Assembly (NCBI RefSeq): GCF_900110075.1
Contig: NZ_FOCJ01000005.1
Location: forward strand, 310,001-374,000
Direction of reading: 5' to 3'
Length of the DNA: 64,000 bases
Source: Paenibacillus sp. OV219
GTDB lineage: Bacteria > Bacillota > Bacilli > Paenibacillales > Paenibacillaceae
Positions 1 through 7,567 of the stretch are shown here, piece after piece. The translations under genes were made by a program, and so were the position numbers. The notes beneath the pieces are model-generated. The model had not been told where the DNA came from. It searched no databases and saw only the letters and a list, made by a program, of their open reading frames with translations. How positions within the stretch are numbered: position 1 is the stretch's first letter; each line of letters starts with the position of its first letter.

Positions 1-757
1 TGCCCAAGAACTGGCTCAGCAATTCCAGCTATCTATCGACTCCATCCGCAGAGACTTATCCATTATGAAAGATCAAGGGCTGCTACGCAAAACTTACGGA
101 GGCGCGGTCCCTGTTTATGACACTCCATCGCGAAAGGTCCGCGACAAGCCGCAACCTAAGAACATCCGTTATGGCGATGGTGCGCCGCATCAGAACGCCA
201 TATCCCAATTGGCCGCTTCTTATATCCAACCTAACGATACCGTCTTCATTGGCGGCGCAGGCATTCAATTCGGAATGCTCAAGTATCTCAAGGCCGAGAT
301 GCCCTTCACGGTTGTTACCAATTCACTCACAATTGCGGAAACCCTCCGCTTGATGCCTCAGGTCGAAGCCTACCTGGTTGGCGGCAAGCTGCGCCCCGGA
401 GGGGACACTATGATCGATACCATCGCCCAGGAAATGATTGGTCGATTCAATTACGATATCGGTTTCATTACCGGAGGTGGCATCTCACAGAAAGGAATCA
501 CGGTCGCTACCCCGGAGAACGCCGCGCTGATCCGCGCGGCCGCTGAAGCGTCGAATCGCCGGATATGTCTTGCCCCTCACGAGAAGCTAGGCGTCCGAAG
601 CTTCGCTACTTCCGTCCCTCTACAACTCATTGACATCCTTATTACGGACCAAGGTGCTCCCGAGCACCTTATACAAGATTTCGAGAATCACAACATCAAT
701 GTCATTATCGCAGATGAAAATTTGGCTAGCGGAGGCGCAGATGATGAAAGCCATTAA
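1..757 (+). CDS. DeoR-family transcriptional regulator, 5' end outside window
   Basis: The reading frame is already open at base 2 and reads through a DeoR winged-helix recognition segment (LAQQFQLSIDSIRRDL) followed by the family's GLLRKTYGGAV turn, so the N-terminus lies upstream of the window. The rest is a DeoRC-type sensor domain with the typical VVTNSLTIAETL and VGGKLRPGG motifs, which in this family bind phosphorylated sugars. The effector here is unknown. The 3' end overlaps the start of the downstream MurA-like gene, so the two are probably co-transcribed and translationally coupled. The family call is secure; the regulatory target is inference. Confidence 0.9.
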   Translation, partial: AQELAQQFQLSIDSIRRDLSIMKDQGLLRKTYGGAVPVYDTPSRKVRDKPQPKNIRYGDGAPHQNAISQLAASYIQPNDTVFIGGAGIQFGMLKYLKAEMPFTVVTNSLTIAETLRLMPQVEAYLVGGKLRPGGDTMIDTIAQEMIGRFNYDIGFITGGGISQKGITVATPENAALIRAAAEASNRRICLAPHEKLGVRSFATSVPLQLIDILITDQGAPEHLIQDFENHNINVIIADENLASGGADDESH

Positions 758-2042
758 AGTCGAATGGACCCCCTCTCTTCACGGCAGCGTACATATTCCT
801 GGATCGAAGAACTCTTCACTTGCCTTGCTCGCGGCTGTCTGCTTGGCGGATGAGCCGGTAACGCTGCACGGTATTCCTGATATCGCGGATTTGCGGGTCA
901 TCTATGAACTAGCTCAAGATCTCGGAATGAATGTGCAGCACGAAGGTTTAGGGACAGTCGTTATGGACCCGCGGCCGATCACGAATGCCAGCCTTGACCC
1001 TGGCAAGTCCTCTTCTTTCCGAGCGGCTTATTATTTCGTCGGCTCTTTGCTGGCGAAGTTCGGCAAAGTGAGCGTCGGGTACCCAGGTGGTGATGACTTC
1101 GTCAGCCGCCCGATGGACCAGCATGTGAAGGCACTACAAATGATGGGCGCGACGTTCACGTTTCATCCGGACTATTATACGGTTGAGGCTAAGGAGCTTC
1201 GCGGCACAACCATCTACTTCGACATGATTACATGCGGCGCCACGATTAATGTCATGTTAGCAGCCGTTCGCGCGAAGGGAACTACCGTGCTTTTGAACGC
1301 AGCTCATGATCCTGAAGTGACGGATACGGCGAACCTTCTGAATCAACTAGGCGCCAAAATCACAGGGGCCGGCACCGATACGATTCGCATCGAAGGCGTC
1401 TCCTCGCTGCACGGTGGCGAATATACCGTCATTCCAGACAGGCTAATTGCAGGAGCATTCCTTATGGCGGCAGGCGTTACCGGCGGATCGGTAACCGTTC
1501 AGCAGGTTATTCCGGAGCACCTCTCATCATGCTTGGCAAAGCTTCGCGAAATCGGGCTTGAGCTGGACATACAGGACAACGCGGTCACTGCGCATTCGAA
1601 CGGAGTTCTTCGCGCCGTACGAGTCCGTACGGCGATGTATCCCGGATTCGCAACCGATCTGCAGCAGCCACTGACCGCACTGCTCACACAAGCCCGCGGC
1701 AAAAGCATTATCGGGGAACGTATCTACCCGAATCGCTTTAATCATGCTCATCAACTTGTCCGAATGGGAGCAGATATCAAAATTCGTTCCGGTGTCGCTT
1801 CGATCCAAGGTGGCAAGCCATTACATGGAGCACTCGTTCACGCCTCGGATGTTCGTGCGGGAATCTGCTTGATCCTCGCCGGAATGCGCGCGGAAGGAAC
1901 GACTACGATTGCTGGCGTGCAGCATATTGAGCGCGGCTACGAGGATGTCATCGGCTCTTTCCGAGCCCTTGGCGCTAATATCAGCATGTTCGACAGCGAT
2001 GAGGAAGTCGTGCGGGAAGTCATGCTGAAGCAAAGTAATTAA
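744..2042 (+). CDS. MurA-like UDP-GlcNAc 1-carboxyvinyltransferase with Asp in place of the catalytic Cys
   Basis: Protein of 432 residues, about the usual MurA length. MurA transfers enolpyruvate from PEP to UDP-N-acetylglucosamine, the first committed step of peptidoglycan synthesis. The PEP/UDP-sugar-binding segment PGSKNSSLAL has Lys22 at the expected position. The catalytic loop reads PGGDDFVSRP where MurA normally has PGGC, placing Asp117 at the Cys115 position. Other family signatures are CGATINVMLAA and HDPEVTDTANLL. An ATG at 744 with GGAGG eight bases upstream is preferred over the ATG at 741. The start lies inside the end of the DeoR-family gene. It could be a specialised paralogue rather than the housekeeping MurA. 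Confidence 0.85.
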   Translation: MKAIKVEWTPSLHGSVHIPGSKNSSLALLAAVCLADEPVTLHGIPDIADLRVIYELAQDLGMNVQHEGLGTVVMDPRPITNASLDPGKSSSFRAAYYFVGSLLAKFGKVSVGYPGGDDFVSRPMDQHVKALQMMGATFTFHPDYYTVEAKELRGTTIYFDMITCGATINVMLAAVRAKGTTVLLNAAHDPEVTDTANLLNQLGAKITGAGTDTIRIEGVSSLHGGEYTVIPDRLIAGAFLMAAGVTGGSVTVQQVIPEHLSSCLAKLREIGLELDIQDNAVTAHSNGVLRAVRVRTAMYPGFATDLQQPLTALLTQARGKSIIGERIYPNRFNHAHQLVRMGADIKIRSGVASIQGGKPLHGALVHASDVRAGICLILAGMRAEGTTTIAGVQHIERGYEDVIGSFRALGANISMFDSDEEVVREVMLKQSN

Positions 2043-2050
2043 CAAATCCT

Positions 2051-2081
2051 AAAGAAGCCTGCCTTCGCGGCAGGCTTCTTT
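2051..2081 (+). terminator. Intrinsic terminator of the deoR-murA-like unit
   Basis: A perfect ten-base-pair stem (GAAGCCTGCC / GGCAGGCTTC) with a five-base TTCGC loop, extended by A-T pairs and ending in a short T run, starts nine bases after the MurA-like stop codon. Confidence 0.85.
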
Positions 2082-2197
2082 CGAGTTGCCGATAAATCGG
2101 CGGCCGAAGGGGTAAACGTGCTTGTCTCATGCATAGGATGAACTACGTAACCTAACACCAAATTTCGGGCTATGGCCTAAGAAAAGAGTGTGAAGCG

Positions 2198-2800
2198 ATG
2201 AAGAGCATGCGTGGAGTTCGCGGATTTGTTATTGGTCTCCTTAGCGGTTGCATGTTGATGCTGGCTATGCCGACAATGGCTGCGACGGTGAAGCAATTTG
2301 TGCTGGGTGAAGCGCCTTATCCCATTGAAGTGAACGGATCGACCTATGAGAGCGATCAGCTGCCGGTTATGAACTATAAGGGTAGCACGTATGTGCCGCT
2401 GCGTGCAGTGGGTGATCTGCTAGGCGGGACTGTCGGCTGGGATAGCGCTCAGAGACGGGTCATCATTACGTACGGGGGCGGTGGACCGATCCAGAACAAT
2501 GCGTTCCGAAACGTGCAGATCGCGGGGAGCGCGGGTAAATATACGGTAACGGGCGAGGGCAGGGTTTTCGAAGCGATGATGAGCTATGCCGTAGAGGACG
2601 GGCACAATTATTTGCTAGAGAAGAACTACATGCTAAGTGAGGGCGCACCGGCATGGTCGGCTTTCAAGCTGGATCTATTAATTCCGGCCAATAAGCTGCC
2701 AAAGAACGGCACGCTAATGTTGCAGCTGTTCGAGTATAGCGCAAAAGACGGCAGTAAGGTGAATATTTTGAATATCCCGTTGGAGACGTTTGAGGAGTAA
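2198..2800 (+). CDS. Secreted stalk-domain (copper amine oxidase N-like) plus Gmad2-like protein
   Basis: 200 residues. A signal peptide (hydrophobic residues ~10-28, ending PTMAA) is followed by one copper-amine-oxidase N-terminal 'stalk' repeat with the family signature YVPLRAVGDLLGGTVGWD at ~70-90. This domain is common in Paenibacillus surface proteins and does not imply oxidase activity. The C-terminal ~100 residues (GRVFEAMMSYAVEDG, then a W..F strand and LQLFEYSAKDG) resemble the Gmad2 immunoglobulin-like domain found in spore-germination-associated lipoproteins. The gene stands alone with its own ribosome-binding site. Role unknown; cell wall or spore envelope is inferred. Confidence 0.75.
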   Translation: MKSMRGVRGFVIGLLSGCMLMLAMPTMAATVKQFVLGEAPYPIEVNGSTYESDQLPVMNYKGSTYVPLRAVGDLLGGTVGWDSAQRRVIITYGGGGPIQNNAFRNVQIAGSAGKYTVTGEGRVFEAMMSYAVEDGHNYLLEKNYMLSEGAPAWSAFKLDLLIPANKLPKNGTLMLQLFEYSAKDGSKVNILNIPLETFEE

Positions 2801-2864
2801 TAAAACTTACACGGATACGGTGAACTGAACATCCAAATCGTCGGCTGACATCACCACATTGATG

Positions 2865-3818
2865 TTATAGTTCACCGTTCCCCATCATGATAGCAATGAC
2901 TTGTTTCGCGAACGCAGAAAAGGGATCGATCAGGTCCGGACGGCGATTAATTGCCCATCTAAGGTTATCAACAGCCTTTAATAGCAGTACTTGCCTCATC
3001 CCAGAAAGGTCGTTCGCACTCAAACCGTAGCCGTCAATAAACGCTTGGAATTCCTCCTTCGTTGGTGCTTCTGCTAACCCGAGTATCTGATAATGCATCA
3101 ATTGAATAACCGTTCCATGCGGTACCACACTTACAGCTGCATTACCCCAATCCAGCAAATGAACCTGGCCTGCATCATTGACAATCGTATTCTTTAGAGA
3201 TATATCTCCATGGTTTAGACCAAAGCGAAACCGTTCTTTCTTCATTTTCTCGAACAGACTTCTTACTCTCAGTGATTCCATCTGAGAAATGACCCCAAGC
3301 TCGATCAAGCGATCATCATCAGTCAAACTATTAATATTATGCTGTACGTACCCGTGCCAACTGCCGTCAGATCCTGCATGAGCTGGGGACTCAAATCTAC
3401 CATGCAATGGATCAATCAGATTTTCTCCGTATCCTTCCACTGGAATCGAATGAATAAGCTTGGCATAACTACCAAGGATTCTCCATACATCTGTTTTGGG
3501 AACCAGACAATCTACTCCGTTGTCGCCAGTAATATATGTCTGAATCATGTATGCGGTTTCATCATTTATGCCAATAGACAATACATCAGGGCTAGGAATA
3601 CCAGCTGCGGCCACCTGCTCAATGCACCATTTTTCTTTAACAAAGCTAGCATATGTATCTTTACCATTCATGCGGACAACGACTTTATGACTCTCCGTTT
3701 CGACCACGCAAACCTGATTGATGATACCTTTATCTATAATAGGGTATGACGCTTTTACTTGCTCCTTTAGAAAATCGCTTGCTATTTTTTCTGCTTGTAA
3801 AACGATAGACTCATTCAT
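2865..3818 (-). CDS. Aminoglycoside phosphotransferase (APH)-fold kinase
   Basis: About 317 residues from an ATG preceded by GGAGAGGAAA; a TTG 33 bases upstream is possible but lacks a site. The kinase-like fold is supported by the catalytic loop LNHGDISLKNTIV and the metal-binding LLDWGNA, matching the HxD...N and DxG/D motifs of APH/choline kinases. The ATP-lobe Lys region is less clear. Members phosphorylate small hydroxylated molecules or antibiotics; nothing in the sequence fixes the substrate. It lies 30 bases after the PP2C-like gene on the same strand, so the pair probably forms an operon. Confidence 0.8.
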   Translation of the reverse strand: MNESIVLQAEKIASDFLKEQVKASYPIIDKGIINQVCVVETESHKVVVRMNGKDTYASFVKEKWCIEQVAAAGIPSPDVLSIGINDETAYMIQTYITGDNGVDCLVPKTDVWRILGSYAKLIHSIPVEGYGENLIDPLHGRFESPAHAGSDGSWHGYVQHNINSLTDDDRLIELGVISQMESLRVRSLFEKMKKERFRFGLNHGDISLKNTIVNDAGQVHLLDWGNAAVSVVPHGTVIQLMHYQILGLAEAPTKEEFQAFIDGYGLSANDLSGMRQVLLLKAVDNLRWAINRRPDLIDPFSAFAKQVIAIMMGNGEL

Positions 3819-3881
3819 CCATTTATTTCCTCTCCGTTTTTCATGCTTCAACGAAATTAAAGTAATAACCTGAATAATAAT

Positions 3882-4742
3882 TCACTTATTAGTTTGAAAA
3901 CTAATCACGATTGCGGTCTTGTCATCTGATTTCTTGAAACGAATATGCTTCATACATTCGGAGTCGCTTTCTTCAAGTTCTATTAACTCTTGCGTGTAAC
4001 GTTGGATACCCTTATTCAATAGGCTATGCGCTACGAAGCTCCAATACGAGCTCTGTTCAGGCACCATAGTTATAGGCAAAAACATTCCGTCAGTCAACAA
4101 AATGATATGTTTTATTCCTGTCAGACTAATTTTACCGTATTCGAAGAAACGAACTGCGTTCTGTTCCCCATTTAGGACTCCGTAACCTCCATCCGTATTA
4201 GACCGATATCGGTTCTTTTTTATGATATCAATTACGGTGTCATGAAGCTCTTTCTGGCTCTTCAAGCCTTTTGCTATTCCTTCCTGCCATTTAGCGAATG
4301 CTGGTGCTTCTAAGTGAGCAACCTGTCTCCAGGTTAACGGGCGAACCTCCTCATTGTCATACACGGCTAGAATCATGCAATCGCCCGTCTGTATGAACTC
4401 CACGCCATCATCCTGTATACGTACAACGGACAATGCTGCTCCCCAGAGTTCTTCTTTTTTCTCCAAATCAATATTTGCGAGCACCATCTGTTCCCTAAGT
4501 CGATCATTAACTGCAACTAAGTGATCCTTAAGGCTTCCAAGCCCAGTAATCGATTTGAAGTAGTCCTTTATCAAATTCGCTGCAATAAAACCACCTGTTT
4601 CGTTTTTGGAATTTAAATAGGGGACCAATGAAGAGACGCCATCCAAAACGCCATACATATTTGCTTCGGAGAGCGTAATAACGGCATCCTCATTATGTAA
4701 TCCCACACCTTTCCGGGTGGTTTCCTCATAAGTTACAATCAA
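3882..4742 (-). CDS. PP2C-family protein phosphatase
   Basis: 286 residues beginning at a TTG with GGAG eight bases upstream. PP2C metal-binding motifs are visible: NEDA near residue 18, YGVLDGVSS near 31, QTGDCMIL in the middle and ILLTDGM near 215. PP2C enzymes remove phosphate from Ser/Thr using two metal ions. There is no signal peptide or membrane segment, so it should be cytosolic. It sits directly upstream of an APH-fold kinase in the same direction. Whether the two act on a common target is inference. A copy of the dispersed repeat lies just upstream of its start. Confidence 0.8.
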   Translation of the reverse strand: MIVTYEETTRKGVGLHNEDAVITLSEANMYGVLDGVSSLVPYLNSKNETGGFIAANLIKDYFKSITGLGSLKDHLVAVNDRLREQMVLANIDLEKKEELWGAALSVVRIQDDGVEFIQTGDCMILAVYDNEEVRPLTWRQVAHLEAPAFAKWQEGIAKGLKSQKELHDTVIDIIKKNRYRSNTDGGYGVLNGEQNAVRFFEYGKISLTGIKHIILLTDGMFLPITMVPEQSSYWSFVAHSLLNKGIQRYTQELIELEESDSECMKHIRFKKSDDKTAIVISFQTNK

Positions 4743-4814
4743 ATTGTCACTCCGTTCTCAAATTATTATAGTAGCGTTCACCTATTTTACCATATGTTCT
4801 CATTACTAATTATT

Positions 4815-4868
4815 GAAACTATTCTGCCCGTTACTTCAACGAAAAAGCAGGTCACTGTTGTGATCTGC
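4815..4868 (+). repeat. Dispersed structured repeat, copy 1
   Basis: Head GAAACTATTCTGCCCGTTAC followed by TTCAACGA, then a nine-pair hairpin (GCAGGTCAC / GTGATCTGC, one G-T pair). A second partial head, GAAACTATTGTTG, follows at 4883. It lies between the PP2C-like start and the stop of the next minus-strand gene. Confidence 0.8.
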
Positions 4869-4903
4869 ACTGTGCGAACTTTGAAACTATTGTTGATCGA
4901 CGG

Positions 4904-5217
4904 CTATCGCGTATTGGAGTTCAACGACATTTGACTCTTTAATAATAGAGCAATAGCGTTAACTCCAATTAAAATAAACAGGTAGAAGAATAAACCTGCA
5001 ATAATGATTAAGCCCGAAACCGGATTAGGGTCATCTGCCGGATTAATATTAAAGTAAAGCATACGAGACCAATAATCATATTAACCTTATCTAAGGCTGC
5101 CATTTCAATTCCAGTAATTCGATTAATTCTATAGATATTAGACAGCAATTCACTCATTATGAATGGCAATAAAGCAAAGATAGCGCTCAAAGTAATTAAT
5201 TTAAAATAGTAACGCAC
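4904..5217 (-). pseudogene. Small membrane protein, frameshifted
   Basis: A GTG start with AGGAGGGGAGG upstream opens a frame encoding a hydrophobic N-terminal helix (LITLSAIFALLPFIM) and a second one (VNMIIGLVCFTLIL). That frame stops early at 5008. From about 5062 the neighbouring frame continues as NINPADDPNPVSG followed by a third strong helix (LIIIAGLFFYLFILIGVNAI) and stops at 4904. The two halves join into one ~104-residue membrane protein if one base is restored near 5062. The family was not recognised. The break may be real or an assembly error. Confidence 0.6.
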
Positions 5218-5299
5218 TATCCTCCCCTCCTAAGCACGTATGAATCTTTTAATATTTAGACGACTAAGGTATATAACATATTTGTTTTAAGACAACGGG

Positions 5300-5422
5300 T
5301 CACGGATCCATTGGATTTGGGGTATTGACCATATTATATAACCACCAAAATAAAAGTAAGAGGATACAACAAGTTATTATTATTAAAGCAACAATAACTT
5401 TACTTTTTAATTGATTCTTCAT
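5300..5422 (-). CDS. 40-residue single-pass membrane peptide
   Basis: ATG preceded by an excellent GGAGGAGAAG site. The peptide begins MKNQLKSK, has one hydrophobic helix (VIVALIIITCCILLLLFWW) and ends YNMVNTPNPMDP. The basic N-terminus and outward-facing tail predict a single-pass protein. The Asn-Pro-rich tail recalls the NINPADDPNP segment of the frameshifted membrane protein just downstream, so the two may be related or work together. No known family recognised. Confidence 0.55.
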   Translation of the reverse strand: MKNQLKSKVIVALIIITCCILLLLFWWLYNMVNTPNPMDP

Positions 5423-5487
5423 TTATTACTTCTCCTCCGCAAAAGCATGGTCCCTTTCTAAACGAATAATTAGAAGGGTTTGTTGCG

Positions 5488-5545
5488 GTAAACTGCCCAT
5501 TACTTCAATGAACAGAAAAAGAGGAGCTTCTGGAAACAAGCACCT
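5488..5545 (+). repeat. Dispersed structured repeat, copy 2 (variant core CCCATTA)
   Basis: Core AAACTGCCCATTACTTCAA with G replaced by A at the usual GTTA. It is followed by an imperfect GCTT/AAGC hairpin and, at 5548-5572, by CACTAACG and CCGTTAGAGTTGAAC, which run up to the stop of the NUDIX gene. Confidence 0.65.
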
Positions 5546-5577
5546 TCACTAACGTTTTCCGTTAGAGTTGAACAAAA

Positions 5578-6069
5578 TCATAATTCAAACTTAAATATTG
5601 AATATGGTTTTATACTACGGGCTATGTAATATTCAAATAAAAAATCTCTGAGTGTTTGAGGGAACTTCAGACCATTCTTTTCTTTGTTTTGCTGTAAAGC
5701 CTCAATTATCATTGAAATATCTATCCATTCAAATCCAATTTGTGCAACATCATTCTGTAAATGAATAAGCTTTTCTTCGGTACCAAAAGAACAAAGAAAG
5801 ATGAACTCAATCGCATGCACTTGTTTAATTAAAAAAGAGTACTCGTGATTGTTAGAAATATATTCTCTAACACATATTATTTTTTTAATAGCCGTACTAA
5901 TATTCAATTCTTCAGTACATTCGCGTAGAATAGTATCTTCCATTGTCTCGCCTGATTCTTGCCCCCCACCTGGTAATGTGTAATAAACACCTATATTTTC
6001 AACCTTTTTCTTAATAAAGAGTACCTTATTATCGTATTCAATAATTGCTTTAGCCGTATTTCTAACCAA
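5578..6069 (-). CDS. NUDIX hydrolase
   Basis: 163 residues from a TTG with AGGAGGGG seven bases upstream. The complete NUDIX box is present (PGGGQESGETMEDTI followed by RECTEELNI), giving the GX5EX7REUXEEXGU pattern that binds metal and hydrolyses nucleoside-diphosphate-linked compounds. The N-terminal KVLFIKKK strand is typical. Substrate is not predictable. It is the only gene between repeat copies 2 and 3, with its stop about 80 bases from one repeat core and its start about 118 bases from the next. Confidence 0.88.
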   Translation of the reverse strand: MVRNTAKAIIEYDNKVLFIKKKVENIGVYYTLPGGGQESGETMEDTILRECTEELNISTAIKKIICVREYISNNHEYSFLIKQVHAIEFIFLCSFGTEEKLIHLQNDVAQIGFEWIDISMIIEALQQNKEKNGLKFPQTLRDFLFEYYIARSIKPYSIFKFEL

Positions 6070-6173
6070 AATACCCCTCCTAAACTAACCTATTAGACGT
6101 TCTTTTCAGCAATTTGTTTCTTAATTAAAATATCCAATAGCTTAATAAAAACAAGGAGCAGCTGCCGTGACAA

Positions 6174-6201
6174 TCAACTATCGTGCCGTTAGTTCAACGA
6201 T
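6174..6201 (+). repeat. Dispersed structured repeat, copy 3
   Basis: CAACTATCGTGCCGTTAG then TTCAACGATG: a near-consensus head whose AACTA and TAGTT arms are perfectly complementary, with one C missing from the CCC. A GCAGCTGC-containing tail of another unit lies just to its left (6154-6170). Confidence 0.75.
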
Positions 6202-6248
6202 GTGGTCGAATACTCCATATTCCAACGTTAGCTAAGCATAAGTTGAAA

Positions 6249-6695
6249 TTAGTTCGGTTTCTTGATACGCAGAGGTTTGTAGCTATTACTAACTAATTCT
6301 GAATTGTTATCTAACGTATCTAATTTACTTAATGCCTTAGTTTGATTAAACCAGTTGCTCCCTTCAATTTGAATAAATCTAGTCATTTGATTAACACAAT
6401 GACTCCCTGATTCTTCAGTTGGTTCAAAACTAAAATTATACTTGGTTCTAAATGAGTCACTATCTATTCCATTTAAGGCAATTGCATCAAACGAATCTGA
6501 CAATAGCCTGGTTCCTATGTGAACTCTAAAGCATAGCCCAAACGTGAATTTGTGCAAATGAACAAAATCAATTCTGTCCTGGTGTAATTTCGTGTAAAAT
6601 GTTGGCTTAGTTCTTTTAAAGCCCAGATTATTTAGTGACAATGCTAATTTTTTTCGAATATCTTCCGCGAGCTTCTTCTCTACCTTATCCCTCAA
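6249..6695 (-). CDS. Hypothetical protein (DUF4304-like appearance)
   Basis: 148 residues from a TTG with GAGGATTG upstream. Soluble alpha/beta protein with NNLGFKRTKPTFY near the N-terminus and HLHKFTFGLCFRVHIGTRL in the middle, a pattern reminiscent of DUF4304-type proteins. That similarity is recalled, not tested. No catalytic motif recognised. It shares the segment between repeat copies 3 and 4 with a second unknown gene upstream. Confidence 0.6.
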   Translation of the reverse strand: MRDKVEKKLAEDIRKKLALSLNNLGFKRTKPTFYTKLHQDRIDFVHLHKFTFGLCFRVHIGTRLLSDSFDAIALNGIDSDSFRTKYNFSFEPTEESGSHCVNQMTRFIQIEGSNWFNQTKALSKLDTLDNNSELVSNSYKPLRIKKPN

Positions 6696-6772
6696 TTTTC
6701 AATCCTCATTCCCAACGAATAAGTTTAATTCAGTATTTATTTTACCAGTTCAGTCTGGAATTAATCTGCCTG

Positions 6773-7343
6773 TTAATCATTACGAGCCATATTTCTAATA
6801 ATAAGTTCAATTGAGTCAGTAGTTGAGTACCAGTCAAAATATGAATGCCCGATATAAGAAACAGCTAAGTACGCACATTTATTTATCAACAATTCAAGAC
6901 CTAATTTAGACGTGTTCAACATAGCCAAATGGCTATCAGCATGTATTTTCAGTTGTTTCTCGTACTTCCAGCTCTCCCATTTATCCCCAATCGACTCATC
7001 GTGCCCACTTATCAGTTCTAATTGAAAATTCTTTGCTTTGTGACGATTAATAGTAGCTTTTATTCTCTTAAATTTCTTTTCTCCCCAATGGGTAAACTGC
7101 TCCATTGAAAATCACGAGATCAGCATTAGATGGATTTTCACGTTGAAGAAAAACGACATCATTAGTGTCATATACATACTTGAATAAACTAGACATCAGA
7201 AACATTTCTGGAGAATCGTTTGCATCAATAAGTAAAAAATGTCCCAACTCTTCATTCACTGTAATTCCAATATCCTTTTGCGTTAAATGAACTACAAAAA
7301 ATTGTAATGTCCCTAATGTAACCTCAGTTCTTCCCACGTTCAA
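6773..7343 (-). pseudogene. Hypothetical protein, probably one gene split by a frameshift
   Basis: A TTG with GGAGG eight bases upstream opens a 91-residue frame (MNVGRTEVTLGTLQFFVVHL...) that ends at 7068. A second frame overlaps it by 38 bases and runs on to 6773 (…KKFKRIKATINRHKAKNFQLEL…) without a ribosome-binding site of its own. Removing one base from the run of four at 7083-7086 joins them as PLGEKKFKRIK, giving one ~177-residue protein. No family recognised. A pair of overlapping genes remains possible but is less likely. Confidence 0.5.
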
Positions 7344-7446
7344 CAGTTATGCCTCCATCTAATAACGAGATAACTCCAGAGTAGCGATTCTTCAGAGGTA
7401 CGTAAACATTATCTTTATTGAGCTCTACTGCCTGCTAGCGCAAAGA

Positions 7447-7539
7447 AGGCTGACGGATTTATTTGCCGGCAGCCTCGTTATTGTGTAGTGAGCTATTGTA
7501 CCCGTTAGCTGAACAGGCCACCGATCGCTCGGCGTCCTG
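7447..7539 (+). repeat. Dispersed structured repeat, copy 4, with a preceding hairpin
   Basis: A hairpin AGGCTGACGG / CCGGCAGCCT (7447-7475) precedes the head GAGCTATTGTACCCGTTAGC. Its arms AGCTA and TAGCT are complementary but differ from the usual AACTA/TAGTT. A second hairpin CAGGCCACCGA / TCGGCGTCCTG follows at 7514-7539. The stop of the XRE-type regulator is 29 bases further on. Confidence 0.8.
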
Positions 7540-7567
7540 TTGCTAATGGGCTGTTCATCAATACCTG

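Noticed and set aside
2817-2878. ACGGTGAACT / AGTTCACCGT inverted repeat between converging genes
   Set aside because: The 42-base loop and lack of T runs make a terminator doubtful; one arm overlaps the kinase stop codon.
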